A stretch of DNA of 40,844 nt from an uncultured Ruminobacter sp. (lineage in GTDB: Bacteria > Pseudomonadota > Gammaproteobacteria > Enterobacterales > Succinivibrionaceae): assembly GCA_902776415.1 (NCBI GenBank), contig CACYPY010000009.1, positions 1-40,844 on the forward strand. The letters are read 5' to 3'. Under the pieces are notes generated by a model, which saw nothing but the letters and a program-made list of their open reading frames with translations, had not been told where the DNA came from and made no database searches. Both the position numbers and the translations under genes were made by a program. Shown here piece after piece: positions 30,697-37,863 of the stretch (its first letter is position 1; each line of letters starts with the position of its first letter).

Positions 30697-31662
30697 TCAG
30701 ACGATTCTGTTTCTTTCCTCTCCCCGGACAAAGGCCTCCATATTTTTCACAAGTTCGCCTCCGATTTTTCTGACAGCAAGATCCCCAAGCCATGCGGTAT
30801 GCGGGGTAATAACCAGGTTACCGGTTTTCAGAAGCGGCAGGAGCGGGTTTTCGGGATCAGCCGGTTCCTTCTCGAGAGTGTCAAGTCCGGCACCTCCCAG
30901 CCGCTCCTGAAGCAGGGCTTCTGCCAAATCCTTTTCGCAGACGATGCCGCCCCGGCCGGTATTGATCAGAAAGGCTCCGGGTTTCATTATGGCCAACTCT
31001 TCTCTGGCGATAAGATTCCTGGTTTCCGGGAGATAGGGACAGTTTATGCTGACAATGTCGGCTTCTTTAAGTCCCTGGCAAAACGGTACTCTTCCGGTTC
31101 GGCACTCCGAAGCTCCCTTTCTTTCGGAAACCATAATCTCCATGTTAAATCCCTTTCCGGCAATTTCGGCGATTCTTTTGCCGATGGCCCCCATGCCGAT
31201 AATAAGCAGCTTTTTTCCGTAAAGGTCCGTAATGGGGTAGTTCATAAGACAGAAATTGTTCTGTCCGCTCCATGTGAGATCAGAAACCCGTTCCCGGTAT
31301 CTGATAATATTCCGGGCCAGAGTCAGCATCATTCCCACGGCATGCTCTGCCACCGACTCGGTACCGTACCCTCTGATATTGGCCAGAGCGACACCGTGTC
31401 TTTTGCAGGCGGCAGTATCAATGTTGTTATAGCCGGTGGCCAGCATGGCGATCATTCGGAGTTCCGGAAGTTTATCAAGTATTTCGGAGGTGATGCGGAG
31501 CTTGTTGATTACCAGGATGTGATAGCCACGGGCCTTTTGAACAAGTTCGTTCTGCGGGGTGTGCCGGAGACGATCCCAGATGTGGGGAAATTCCGGAACC
31601 GGAAAGGCCATGTCGGGATGTTCTGTATGGGCTTCGGGACTGAGTATTCTGATGGTATTCAT
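30697..31662 (-). CDS. D-isomer-specific 2-hydroxyacid dehydrogenase
   Basis: 321 residues. NAD(P)-dependent oxidoreductase of the D-2-hydroxyacid dehydrogenase family, closest in feel to hydroxypyruvate/glycerate dehydrogenases. The dinucleotide motif is GMGAIGKR near 157. The catalytic Arg, Glu and His appear in NTGRGGIV, LEKEPA and TPHTAW. The substrate is not decided by sequence alone; glycerate, glyoxylate or a larger 2-oxoacid are possible. AAGGA lies 7 bases ahead of the ATG on the minus strand. It converges on djlA. The 200-base upstream gap holds two hairpins at 31688-31722. Confidence 0.88.
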   Translation of the reverse strand: MNTIRILSPEAHTEHPDMAFPVPEFPHIWDRLRHTPQNELVQKARGYHILVINKLRITSEILDKLPELRMIAMLATGYNNIDTAACKRHGVALANIRGYGTESVAEHAVGMMLTLARNIIRYRERVSDLTWSGQNNFCLMNYPITDLYGKKLLIIGMGAIGKRIAEIAGKGFNMEIMVSERKGASECRTGRVPFCQGLKEADIVSINCPYLPETRNLIAREELAIMKPGAFLINTGRGGIVCEKDLAEALLQERLGGAGLDTLEKEPADPENPLLPLLKTGNLVITPHTAWLGDLAVRKIGGELVKNMEAFVRGEERNRIV

Positions 31663-31687
31663 GAGGCTTCCTTAAACAATGGGTGTG

Positions 31688-31722
31688 CCGGGAATCCTCC
31701 CGGAGGGACGGCAGATGCCGTC
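31688..31722 (-). promoter_or_regulatory. Twin inverted repeats upstream of the dehydrogenase gene
   Basis: CCGGGA-ATCC-TCCCGG at 31688-31703 and GACGGCA-GA-TGCCGTC at 31707-31722, four bases apart, 26-60 bases ahead of the start codon. Either could be a regulator site or leader stem; neither has a T-run in the minus direction. Confidence 0.4.
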
Positions 31723-31864
31723 AGGAACCTAGATTTCCTGATTCTGGGAAACATTTTACCTGTTGCCGGCACTGAAGTTCAAAAAAGATTTCCGGCCGTT
31801 ATGATGAGGAAGACCGGGGCATATCGGGATAATTCGTGCTGTTTCCGGAAGTCGGAGGCCTGTT

Positions 31865-32725
31865 TTAATGGAATCGGAACTTCGATTTAACACGTTCCTT
31901 GAGCATATGGATATCATGTTCGGCCCGGGCCCGATCCAGAATGGCCTTGACTGCCAGATCCACCGGACTTGATTCCCGGTAGTCGGCATTGAATATCAGA
32001 GATACCCGGTTTCCGCCGCAGGCAATTTTTTCCACCTGCGCCCGGGCTTCTGGAGAGCTTTCGTCAAAAACCGCCACTGACGAGCCGCCGGCATTTGTCA
32101 GCACCCGGAAGCAGGGGATATCCGTGGCTCCGTCACCGATGTAAAGCATGTAGTGAAACGGAATCAGTCTTTTTTCATCAGGGACAAAGGCATTCACCAG
32201 TTCATTGTTGCTTTCGTCAAGAACTCCCTTGTTGATCCTGAAAAGATACTGGGTTTTGGAGGTGTAGTTAATAGCCGTTCCCGGCCATACGGCATTCCCG
32301 GCATCATCATAGATAAAGCTGGAGGCGAATATTTTTTTAAAATATCCGGCAATGGACGTGCCTTCGATGATCTCCCTGGTGCCGGTGGAGATGATATAGT
32401 GGGAAACAGTGATGTTCTGCCGTTTTCCGTATTCGGTAATGCGCGGAAACCAGGTGTCCACCCCGGGGAAAAGCCGGATGTTTCTGCCGCAGTTTTTGAG
32501 GTAGTCACGGGTAACCCGGATCCCGCACTTTCGGGCTTCCTTCAGCATGGTAAAGAGGTATCCCAGTGTCTGATCCGTATCCGGAGGGCATTTTTTGGTA
32601 AGCTCCCAGAAGTCCCGGGGATTCTGATATCCCAGAGCGGGGATAAAGGAGTATTCCTGCATGTTTCCGGGGCTCAGTGTCCCGTCGAAGTCGTAGGCAA
32701 TGGCAAAGCTGAAATTATCGCTCAT
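31865..32725 (-). CDS. HAD-family phosphatase
   Basis: 286 residues. A haloacid dehalogenase superfamily hydrolase with all four motifs: AYDFDGTLSPGN (nucleophile and acid Asp near residues 11 and 13), the Thr/Ser of HYIISTGT, a Lys in the YTSKTQY region, and YIGDGATDIP. A large insert between motifs I and II forms the cap, so the substrate cannot be inferred, though the layout resembles phosphoserine-phosphatase-like members. GAGGA lies 8 bases ahead of the ATG at 32725; the frame extends to 32767 without support. A 6-base inverted repeat ATACAT-N5-ATGTAT at 32770-32786 overlaps a possible -10 (TATACT) upstream. Confidence 0.82.
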   Translation of the reverse strand: MSDNFSFAIAYDFDGTLSPGNMQEYSFIPALGYQNPRDFWELTKKCPPDTDQTLGYLFTMLKEARKCGIRVTRDYLKNCGRNIRLFPGVDTWFPRITEYGKRQNITVSHYIISTGTREIIEGTSIAGYFKKIFASSFIYDDAGNAVWPGTAINYTSKTQYLFRINKGVLDESNNELVNAFVPDEKRLIPFHYMLYIGDGATDIPCFRVLTNAGGSSVAVFDESSPEARAQVEKIACGGNRVSLIFNADYRESSPVDLAVKAILDRARAEHDIHMLKERVKSKFRFH

Positions 32726-32843
32726 TGATTTTTCCTCAGAATCTGTAGCGGGAATGTGCTGTCTCAAGTATACATAATCAATGTATCATCTCCGATAATT
32801 TTTTCTTTTTGCCGTTCTGAATTTGCGGCAGTTTTTTTCGTCG

Positions 32844-33530
32844 CTAGAAAAGCTTTACCGGGACGGCGAACGGGGGATCATGCCGGAATGTCATTTTCTG
32901 ATTTGATACCGGATGGTAGAAGGTCAGAGACCAGGCATGAAGCTGCAGATCCGGGGCCATTTCCCTGATTTCCGGGGAGGCATAGAGACGATCTCCGAGA
33001 ATGGGATGTCCGATTTCCTTCATATGAACTCTGAGCTGATGGGATCTTCCGGTGAGGGGGTGCAGCCGAACCAGACTGCGGGATTTGTCCGGAGCCGTGA
33101 AAACAACGGTGTACTGGGTTATGGCCTCTCTGCCGTTTTTGAAATCCACTATCTGGTAGGGACGGTTGGCAAAATCAGTAATCAGGGGCAGCTTTATAAC
33201 TCCTTCGGGACTTTCCGGTTCTCCGTAAATCCAGGCATAATATATCTTTGAGGTGCTCCGGTTCTGAAACTGCTTTCCCAGAATTCCTGATATCCGGCTG
33301 TTCTTGGCAACGGCCATTATTCCGGAGGTGGCCATGTCCAGCCGATGTACTGCCTGTGCCTCCGGAGCGTCCCGGCGCACTCTGGAGACAATGCTGTCAT
33401 TATGACGGGGGTCTCTTCCCGGAACGCTGAGAAGCCCTGCCGGCTTATTTACCACAATAATGGCATCGTCGTTGTGGAGAATTTCCAAAAAAGGCTCCAG
33501 GGGCGGATTGTATATGAATTCGTTAGGCAT
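32844..33530 (-). CDS. rluA: Pseudouridine synthase RluA (23S rRNA 746 / tRNA 32)
   Basis: 228 residues (E. coli RluA 219). Makes pseudouridine at position 746 of 23S rRNA and 32 of some tRNAs. The N-terminal YNPPLEPFLEILHND and the VNKPAGLLSVPGR blocks match RluA specifically. The catalytic Asp is in VHRLDMATSG. LTGRSHQLRVHM, GHPILGDRLYASPE and MAPDLQLHA follow. It lacks the S4 domain seen in RluC/RluD, as expected. AGGAG lies 9 bases ahead of the ATG, and TGATATAAT on the minus strand at 33555-33563 is a likely promoter. Confidence 0.93.
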   Translation of the reverse strand: MPNEFIYNPPLEPFLEILHNDDAIIVVNKPAGLLSVPGRDPRHNDSIVSRVRRDAPEAQAVHRLDMATSGIMAVAKNSRISGILGKQFQNRSTSKIYYAWIYGEPESPEGVIKLPLITDFANRPYQIVDFKNGREAITQYTVVFTAPDKSRSLVRLHPLTGRSHQLRVHMKEIGHPILGDRLYASPEIREMAPDLQLHAWSLTFYHPVSNQKMTFRHDPPFAVPVKLF

Positions 33531-33554
33531 GCTGTGTTCTCCTGTCGGGGGTGT

Positions 33555-33563
33555 ATTATATCA
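33555..33563 (-). promoter_or_regulatory. rluA promoter (extended -10)
   Basis: TGATATAAT on the minus strand, identical to the prfB element, 24 bases upstream of the rluA ATG. Confidence 0.55.
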
Positions 33564-33649
33564 AACCCCCGGGGATGTTTCCGGGCTTTGCTTCCGGAAG
33601 CCGGCCGGTTCGGGTATTCCGGCAGCGAAAAATACCTGCGTAATCAGTG

Positions 33650-33655
33650 TATAAT
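33650..33655 (+). promoter_or_regulatory. -10 element for the 33776 gene
   Basis: A perfect TATAAT preceded by GTG; no -35 match. The leader would be about 115 bases. Confidence 0.4.
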
Positions 33656-33775
33656 GCAGTCAGCGATTTTATACGGAAGGACTTTTTGCAGCGCCGTTCC
33701 CGGATTCGGGAATTTTCGTTGCAGTTGAGATGGGAAAACCGTTCCCCGAAACATTTCTTTGAGAGAGAATTATTG

Positions 33776-34735
33776 ATGTCGGTACTTCAGATTACAGGTT
33801 ACGGCGGGATCAATACGCTGTCATTCACGGAGGATTTTCCCCTGCCTCCTCCGGGTGATGATCAGGTAAGAGCAAAAGTGCTTGCTGCCGGGGTAAACGT
33901 TATTGATACCAAGATCCGGCAGGGAACCAGCTTTGCCGCCAAGAGCCGCGGAGAGCGCTTTCCCTGGGTGATCGGTTTTGACATGGCCGGAGAGATTGTC
34001 AGGGGACGCCAGGATTTCAGAAAAGGAGATCTGGTGGCCGGTCTGGTGGGTTTTCCCATGGACGGCGGGGCCTACAGTTCAGAAAATAATTTCAAGCTTA
34101 CCGATCTGGTGAAGATTCCGAAGGGCTGTTCCGTAAAGGCGGCCGGAGCACTTCCTCTGGCAGGTCTTACCGCTTATCAGGCTCTCTTTGATGTCGGTCG
34201 GCTCAGGGCCGGAGAAAGCGTGGTGATTTCCGGAGCATCCGGCGGGGTGGGGCATCTGGCAGTGCAGCTGGCCAAAAAAGCCGGGGCCAGGGTGCTGGCC
34301 ATCTGCTCTGAAAAGAACTTTGACTTTGTCAGGGATCTGGGGGCCGATGAGGTGGAATCGTACGAGGAGGATTCCTATATGCACTGGCAGAGCGAAGCGG
34401 ATATGGTGCTGGATCTTATCGGAGGTCAGAGTGGCATCAACTGTCTGTCGCTTCTGAAAATCAAATCTCGCATGGTATCCGTGCCCACGATTACCTATCA
34501 GTCGGTTAAACTGGCAGCCTCAAATCTTTCCTCGGAGGTTCTGGGAATGGTGGTCAAGCCTAACAATGATCAGCTCAGGAATCTTCTGGAAATGGTGGCC
34601 CGGGGGGATCTCAGGGTTCATATTTCGGAAAGCTTTTATCTGAGAGACGGCAGCAGAGCTCATTCGGTTATCGGAAACGGCCACGCGGTAGGAAAGCTTA
34701 TCCTGCTTCCCAATGGTATTGTCAGGGAGAACTGA
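33776..34735 (+). CDS. Quinone oxidoreductase-like medium-chain dehydrogenase (zinc-free type)
   Basis: 319 residues. A medium-chain dehydrogenase/reductase of the NADPH:quinone oxidoreductase branch. The GroES-like N-terminal domain shows AAGVNVIDTKIRQG near 40, then GFDMAGEI. The Rossmann domain has SGASGGVGHLAVQLAKKAGA near 148. The structural-zinc cysteines of alcohol dehydrogenases are absent. Substrates for this branch range over quinones and enones and cannot be assigned here. The ATG at 33776 follows a GAGAG ribosome site; the frame is open from 33647, but the extra residues precede family similarity. It stands alone between rluA and bamD. Confidence 0.85.
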   Translation: MSVLQITGYGGINTLSFTEDFPLPPPGDDQVRAKVLAAGVNVIDTKIRQGTSFAAKSRGERFPWVIGFDMAGEIVRGRQDFRKGDLVAGLVGFPMDGGAYSSENNFKLTDLVKIPKGCSVKAAGALPLAGLTAYQALFDVGRLRAGESVVISGASGGVGHLAVQLAKKAGARVLAICSEKNFDFVRDLGADEVESYEEDSYMHWQSEADMVLDLIGGQSGINCLSLLKIKSRMVSVPTITYQSVKLAASNLSSEVLGMVVKPNNDQLRNLLEMVARGDLRVHISESFYLRDGSRAHSVIGNGHAVGKLILLPNGIVREN

Positions 34736-34762
34736 TTTATCCCGGTCATGCCTGTCCGAAAA

Positions 34763-34803
34763 CGGCAAACCCGGAAACCGATGTTGCCGGGTTTGCTGTT
34801 TAC
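34763..34803. terminator. Hairpin terminator between the 33776 gene and bamD
   Basis: 10-base stem GCAAACCCGG (34765-34774) with CCGGGTTTGC (34787-34796). The T content after it is low on the plus strand. Confidence 0.65.
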
Positions 34804-34864
34804 CGAACTGCCCAGGAAATTCCGGGATTTAAAGAAGTTTCCGGTATACTGCCAGGCATCATTT

Positions 34865-35602
34865 TCAGCGGAGGTTCATTTTTTTTAACTGTCTGGTGCG
34901 ATCTGCCAGTTCGGGAAGCTTCAGGGCCGTATAATCCTTTTCCAGGAGGGTCAGCGCGTCCTCAAGGATGTCGGTGTCCCGGAAGCTTGTCAGGATGTTC
35001 TGGCATCTTCTGGCACTGGACAGATAGGCTCCCTTGCGATAATAGAAGTCTGCAACGTCATATTCATGCCGGGCCAGAGCATTCCTTATGTATACCATCC
35101 GGGCATAGGAATCGGCGGCATACATGCTTTCAGGGTATTTGGCAATAAGAAGTCTGAAATCACTGAAGGCCTGTTCCAGATGGCTGACATCGCGATCATA
35201 GGTGTCGATGAACAGCAGATTCAGCATGCGGTTTGTGGCCTTTTGCATATTTGTCAGTCCCCGCATGTACAGGACATAGTCGATATTCGGATCCTGAGGG
35301 TTCAGACGCAGAAACTTGTCGATTTCCGCAATGGCAAGATCATCTTCGCGGTCCTTGTAGTAGGTATAGATAAGATCCATTTGCACCTGATGAGCATACG
35401 GGCCGAAGGGGTAACGGCTGTCAATGGCCTCAAGATATTCCTTCGCCTTGCCGTAATTTTCCTCCGCAAGCGATTCATACGCCAACATGTACAGCTCTTC
35501 CGGCTCCTTGTCGGGAACCACATCCTTGTTGACGGACGAACATGCCGAAAGCCACAGCACAGTCAGCGGAAGCATGCCGTATTTGAGTAAATTGCCAATC
35601 AT
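34865..35602 (-). CDS. bamD: Outer membrane assembly lipoprotein BamD
   Basis: 245 residues, the same as E. coli BamD. The essential lipoprotein of the BAM complex that inserts beta-barrel proteins. The signal peptide ends in the lipobox LSAC (Cys21), with Ser at +2 for outer-membrane sorting. TPR-like repeats follow: YESLAEENYGKAKEYLEAIDSRYPFGPYA, identified by its NYxxAxxxLE and YPFGPYA parts, then FLRLNPQDPNIDYVLYMRG and RLLIAKYPESMYAADS. The ATG at 35602 follows GAGG by 6 bases; the frame is open to 35638 without support. It is divergent from rluD, the conserved gammaproteobacterial arrangement. Confidence 0.95.
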   Translation of the reverse strand: MIGNLLKYGMLPLTVLWLSACSSVNKDVVPDKEPEELYMLAYESLAEENYGKAKEYLEAIDSRYPFGPYAHQVQMDLIYTYYKDREDDLAIAEIDKFLRLNPQDPNIDYVLYMRGLTNMQKATNRMLNLLFIDTYDRDVSHLEQAFSDFRLLIAKYPESMYAADSYARMVYIRNALARHEYDVADFYYRKGAYLSSARRCQNILTSFRDTDILEDALTLLEKDYTALKLPELADRTRQLKKMNLR

Positions 35603-35612
35603 ATGAACCTCG

Positions 35613-35640
35613 TTGTGTATCAGGGGTAAATGATACACAA
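35613..35640. promoter_or_regulatory. Perfect 10-base inverted repeat in the bamD leader / bamD-rluD gap
   Basis: TTGTGTATCA (35613-35622) and TGATACACAA (35631-35640), separated by 8 bases. In bamD mRNA it would fold directly ahead of the GAGG ribosome site; as DNA it is a good dimer site. TATCAT within the right arm (minus strand) could be a -10. Confidence 0.6.
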
Positions 35641-35718
35641 AATGGCGCGGTTTTGCACCTGTGCCGGCGGTACGGGGCGAAAGTTTAAAGATTATGTCTT
35701 GTTTCGTTCCCCTGCCGG

Positions 35719-35724
35719 TATAAT
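35719..35724 (+). promoter_or_regulatory. -10 element for rluD-pgeF
   Basis: TATAAT, about 95 bases upstream of the rluD ATG; TGTCTT 18 bases upstream is a poor -35. Confidence 0.4.
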
Positions 35725-35818
35725 GTACAGAAAATCATGTGGAGAGATTGTCGGATATCCGGCTTTCGGGGCGGCGACTTTGCAATGCCGTGAGAAGGGC
35801 AGCTTTGGAGGAAAGGTC

Positions 35819-36805
35819 ATGACGCAGACTATTGAGCTTGCGGACGAAATTACGGAGGATCTTCACGGGGAGAGACTGGACAGGGCTCTGGCCATAATCT
35901 TTCCGGATTATTCCAGAAGTCAGCTGAAGGGCTGGATTGAGAAAGGACTGGTAACCGTGGACGATATTCAGGTTACGGTCCCCAAAACCCCGGTGCTGGT
36001 AGGTCAGGAGGTGACAGTCAGTGCCGAGGTTCAGGATGACGGATATTTTCAGGCTGAGGATCTTCCCCTGAATGTCATTTTTGAAGATGAATATCTGATG
36101 ATTATTGACAAGCCGGCGGGACTTACGGTGCATCCCGGGGCAGGATGCCGTTCCGGTACCCTGATGAACGGAATCCTGTTTCATTATCCGGAAAGCGGAC
36201 AGCTGCCGCGGGCGGGGATTGTGCATCGTCTGGACAAGGATACCTCCGGGCTTATGGTGGTGGCCAAAACCATTCCTGCGGTGCACCGGCTGGTGAAGAT
36301 GATTTCCCGCCATGATGTGGTGAGGGAGTACGAGGCAGTGGTAAGCGGACATATGACTGCCGGCGGAACTGTGGATGAGCCCATAGGCAGAAGTTCCCAG
36401 AACCGGATAATGATGGCCGTTAAACCCGAGGGCATGGGCAAGGAAGCGGTAACCCATTACAGAATAATGGAGAAGTTCCGGGCTCATACCAGGCTCAGAC
36501 TGCGTCTGGAAACCGGAAGGACGCACCAGATCAGAGTGCATATGGCCCACATCAGGCATCCTCTGGTGGGAGATCCGCTGTATGCCGGAAAACGTTCCCG
36601 GCAGATTTCGGGAGCTTCCGAGGAGTTTACCAGATATGTAAGCACCTTCCCCAGACAGGCTCTTCATGCAGTGATCCTGGAATTTGAGCACCCCTTCACC
36701 GGTGAACAGATGTCCTTCAGTTCTGAAATATCCCCGGATATTGCAGAGCTTCTGGCGGTACTCAGAAAGGATACCGCGGAGCATCCGGAGGATATTGTCT
36801 GGTGA
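35819..36805 (+). CDS. rluD: Pseudouridine synthase RluD (23S rRNA 1911/1915/1917)
   Basis: 328 residues (E. coli 326). Modifies helix 69 of 23S rRNA, important for ribosome assembly and termination. An N-terminal S4 RNA-binding domain (about 17-80, LDRALAIIFPDYSRSQLKGWI region) precedes the catalytic domain with IDKPAGLTVHPGAG, the catalytic Asp in VHRLDKDTSGLMVVAK, and LETGRTHQIRVHM. The ATG at 35819 has GGAGGAAAGG just upstream; an open 63-codon extension to 35630 is rejected because it contains the -10 and part of the bamD palindrome. It overlaps pgeF by 4 bases. Confidence 0.96.
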   Translation: MTQTIELADEITEDLHGERLDRALAIIFPDYSRSQLKGWIEKGLVTVDDIQVTVPKTPVLVGQEVTVSAEVQDDGYFQAEDLPLNVIFEDEYLMIIDKPAGLTVHPGAGCRSGTLMNGILFHYPESGQLPRAGIVHRLDKDTSGLMVVAKTIPAVHRLVKMISRHDVVREYEAVVSGHMTAGGTVDEPIGRSSQNRIMMAVKPEGMGKEAVTHYRIMEKFRAHTRLRLRLETGRTHQIRVHMAHIRHPLVGDPLYAGKRSRQISGASEEFTRYVSTFPRQALHAVILEFEHPFTGEQMSFSSEISPDIAELLAVLRKDTAEHPEDIVW

Positions 36806-37584
36806 TTTGCAGTGAAAATGGAAATACGGTGTCCCGGCCTCGGGTGATTAAGGTTTTTCAGGATATCCCCGGAGTCCGGGCATTTTTTACCACGAGAGAA
36901 GGCGGAGTCAGCCAGGCTCCCTGGAACAGTCTCAATCTGGGAGATCATGTGGGCGATAATCCCGGGCATGTTCAGAAGAACAGGAGCAGGGTGCTTGGTC
37001 TCCTGCCGGGGGCTTCCGGGATTTTCTGGATGCATCAGACTCATTCCGCGGCGGTGGCCGAGATCACCGGGGAATTGTCATCTTCCGTGCCTCAGGAGGC
37101 GGATGCGGAATATACTGTGCTCCCGGGAAAGGCCCTGGCTGTTATGACTGCTGACTGTCTTCCGGTTTTGGTGGCATCGGTAAACGGGAGTTTTATTGCG
37201 GCCGTTCATTGCGGCTGGCGGGGAATTCTCGGGGGAATTATCGAGAACACTTTGGAAAAGGCGACCGGATATTCGGATTCCGGGGTTCTTGCGGCGGCAA
37301 TCGGTCCCTGTATCCGAAGAGGAGCCTTTCAAATCGGACCTGAGATAAGGGAACTATTTTTGAAACGCGACGGGGATTTGTTCCCATATTTTGCAGGGGA
37401 CCCGTCCTGTGAGGGAAAACTGCTGGGAGATCTTCCGGGGATTGCCGCTCATATTCTCAGAAAATGCGGAGTATCCGACATCCGGGATACCGGATGCTGC
37501 ACCTGGTCGGATCCGAAGCGTTTCTTTTCCTACAGAAGGGACGGATGCACGGGCCGTCTCGCAGGTATTATCGTGAGATCATGA
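36802..37584 (+). CDS. pgeF: Purine nucleoside phosphorylase / peptidoglycan editing factor (YfiH, DUF152)
   Basis: 260 residues (E. coli YfiH 243). Member of the multicopper-polyphenol-oxidoreductase-like/laccase-domain family; in E. coli linked to removing wrongly incorporated serine from murein precursors, and related proteins act on purine nucleosides. Zinc ligand residues are visible in MHQTHS, TADCLPV and VHCGWRG. AIGPCI and the SYRRDG end are typical. The start is GTG at 36802, overlapping the rluD stop, which implies translational coupling; no ATG in the frame is better placed. Order rluD-pgeF-clpB is conserved. Confidence 0.92.
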   Translation: MICSENGNTVSRPRVIKVFQDIPGVRAFFTTREGGVSQAPWNSLNLGDHVGDNPGHVQKNRSRVLGLLPGASGIFWMHQTHSAAVAEITGELSSSVPQEADAEYTVLPGKALAVMTADCLPVLVASVNGSFIAAVHCGWRGILGGIIENTLEKATGYSDSGVLAAAIGPCIRRGAFQIGPEIRELFLKRDGDLFPYFAGDPSCEGKLLGDLPGIAAHILRKCGVSDIRDTGCCTWSDPKRFFSYRRDGCTGRLAGIIVRS

Positions 37585-37798
37585 TAATGCCCCGGGGATG
37601 GGAACAACTGACTTCTGCGTTCCGAACGCCGTTCTGTCAATCATATCTTTCTCTTGTTCATCATAAGTATGTCAGCCTGGAGTGGGGCGTCAGGCTGTGT
37701 GCCGGATCCTGATTTTTGCGGCGGCATGCTATGTCCCCTCCGGCTTTGCCGGTAACGCATTTCGGGAGAACTGCAATCATAAATAATCACCGCAGGGA

Positions 37799-37828
37799 CT
37801 TGAATTTTTGTCTGGCAGCCTTACTTAT
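37799..37828 (+). promoter_or_regulatory. clpB heat-shock (sigma32-type) promoter
   Basis: CTTGAAT at 37799-37805, a 13-base spacer and CCTTACTTAT at 37819-37828, close to the sigma32 pattern CTTGAAA-N13-CCCCATnT. It lies 36 bases ahead of the clpB ATG. The same bases could also act as a weak sigma70 promoter (TTGAAT, 16, TACTTA). The remainder of the 279-base gap ahead of clpB shows no gene. Confidence 0.65.
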
Positions 37829-37863
37829 TGATCAGAGGTTAGGTTTTCGAGAGGTAAGCGAAT

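Noticed and set aside
30604-31890. A 428-codon plus-strand frame over the dehydrogenase gene
   Set aside because: The minus-strand gene has complete catalytic motifs in the same bases; the plus frame has none.
37585-37798. A small gene between pgeF and clpB
   Set aside because: Short frames there lack ribosome sites and any recognisable product.
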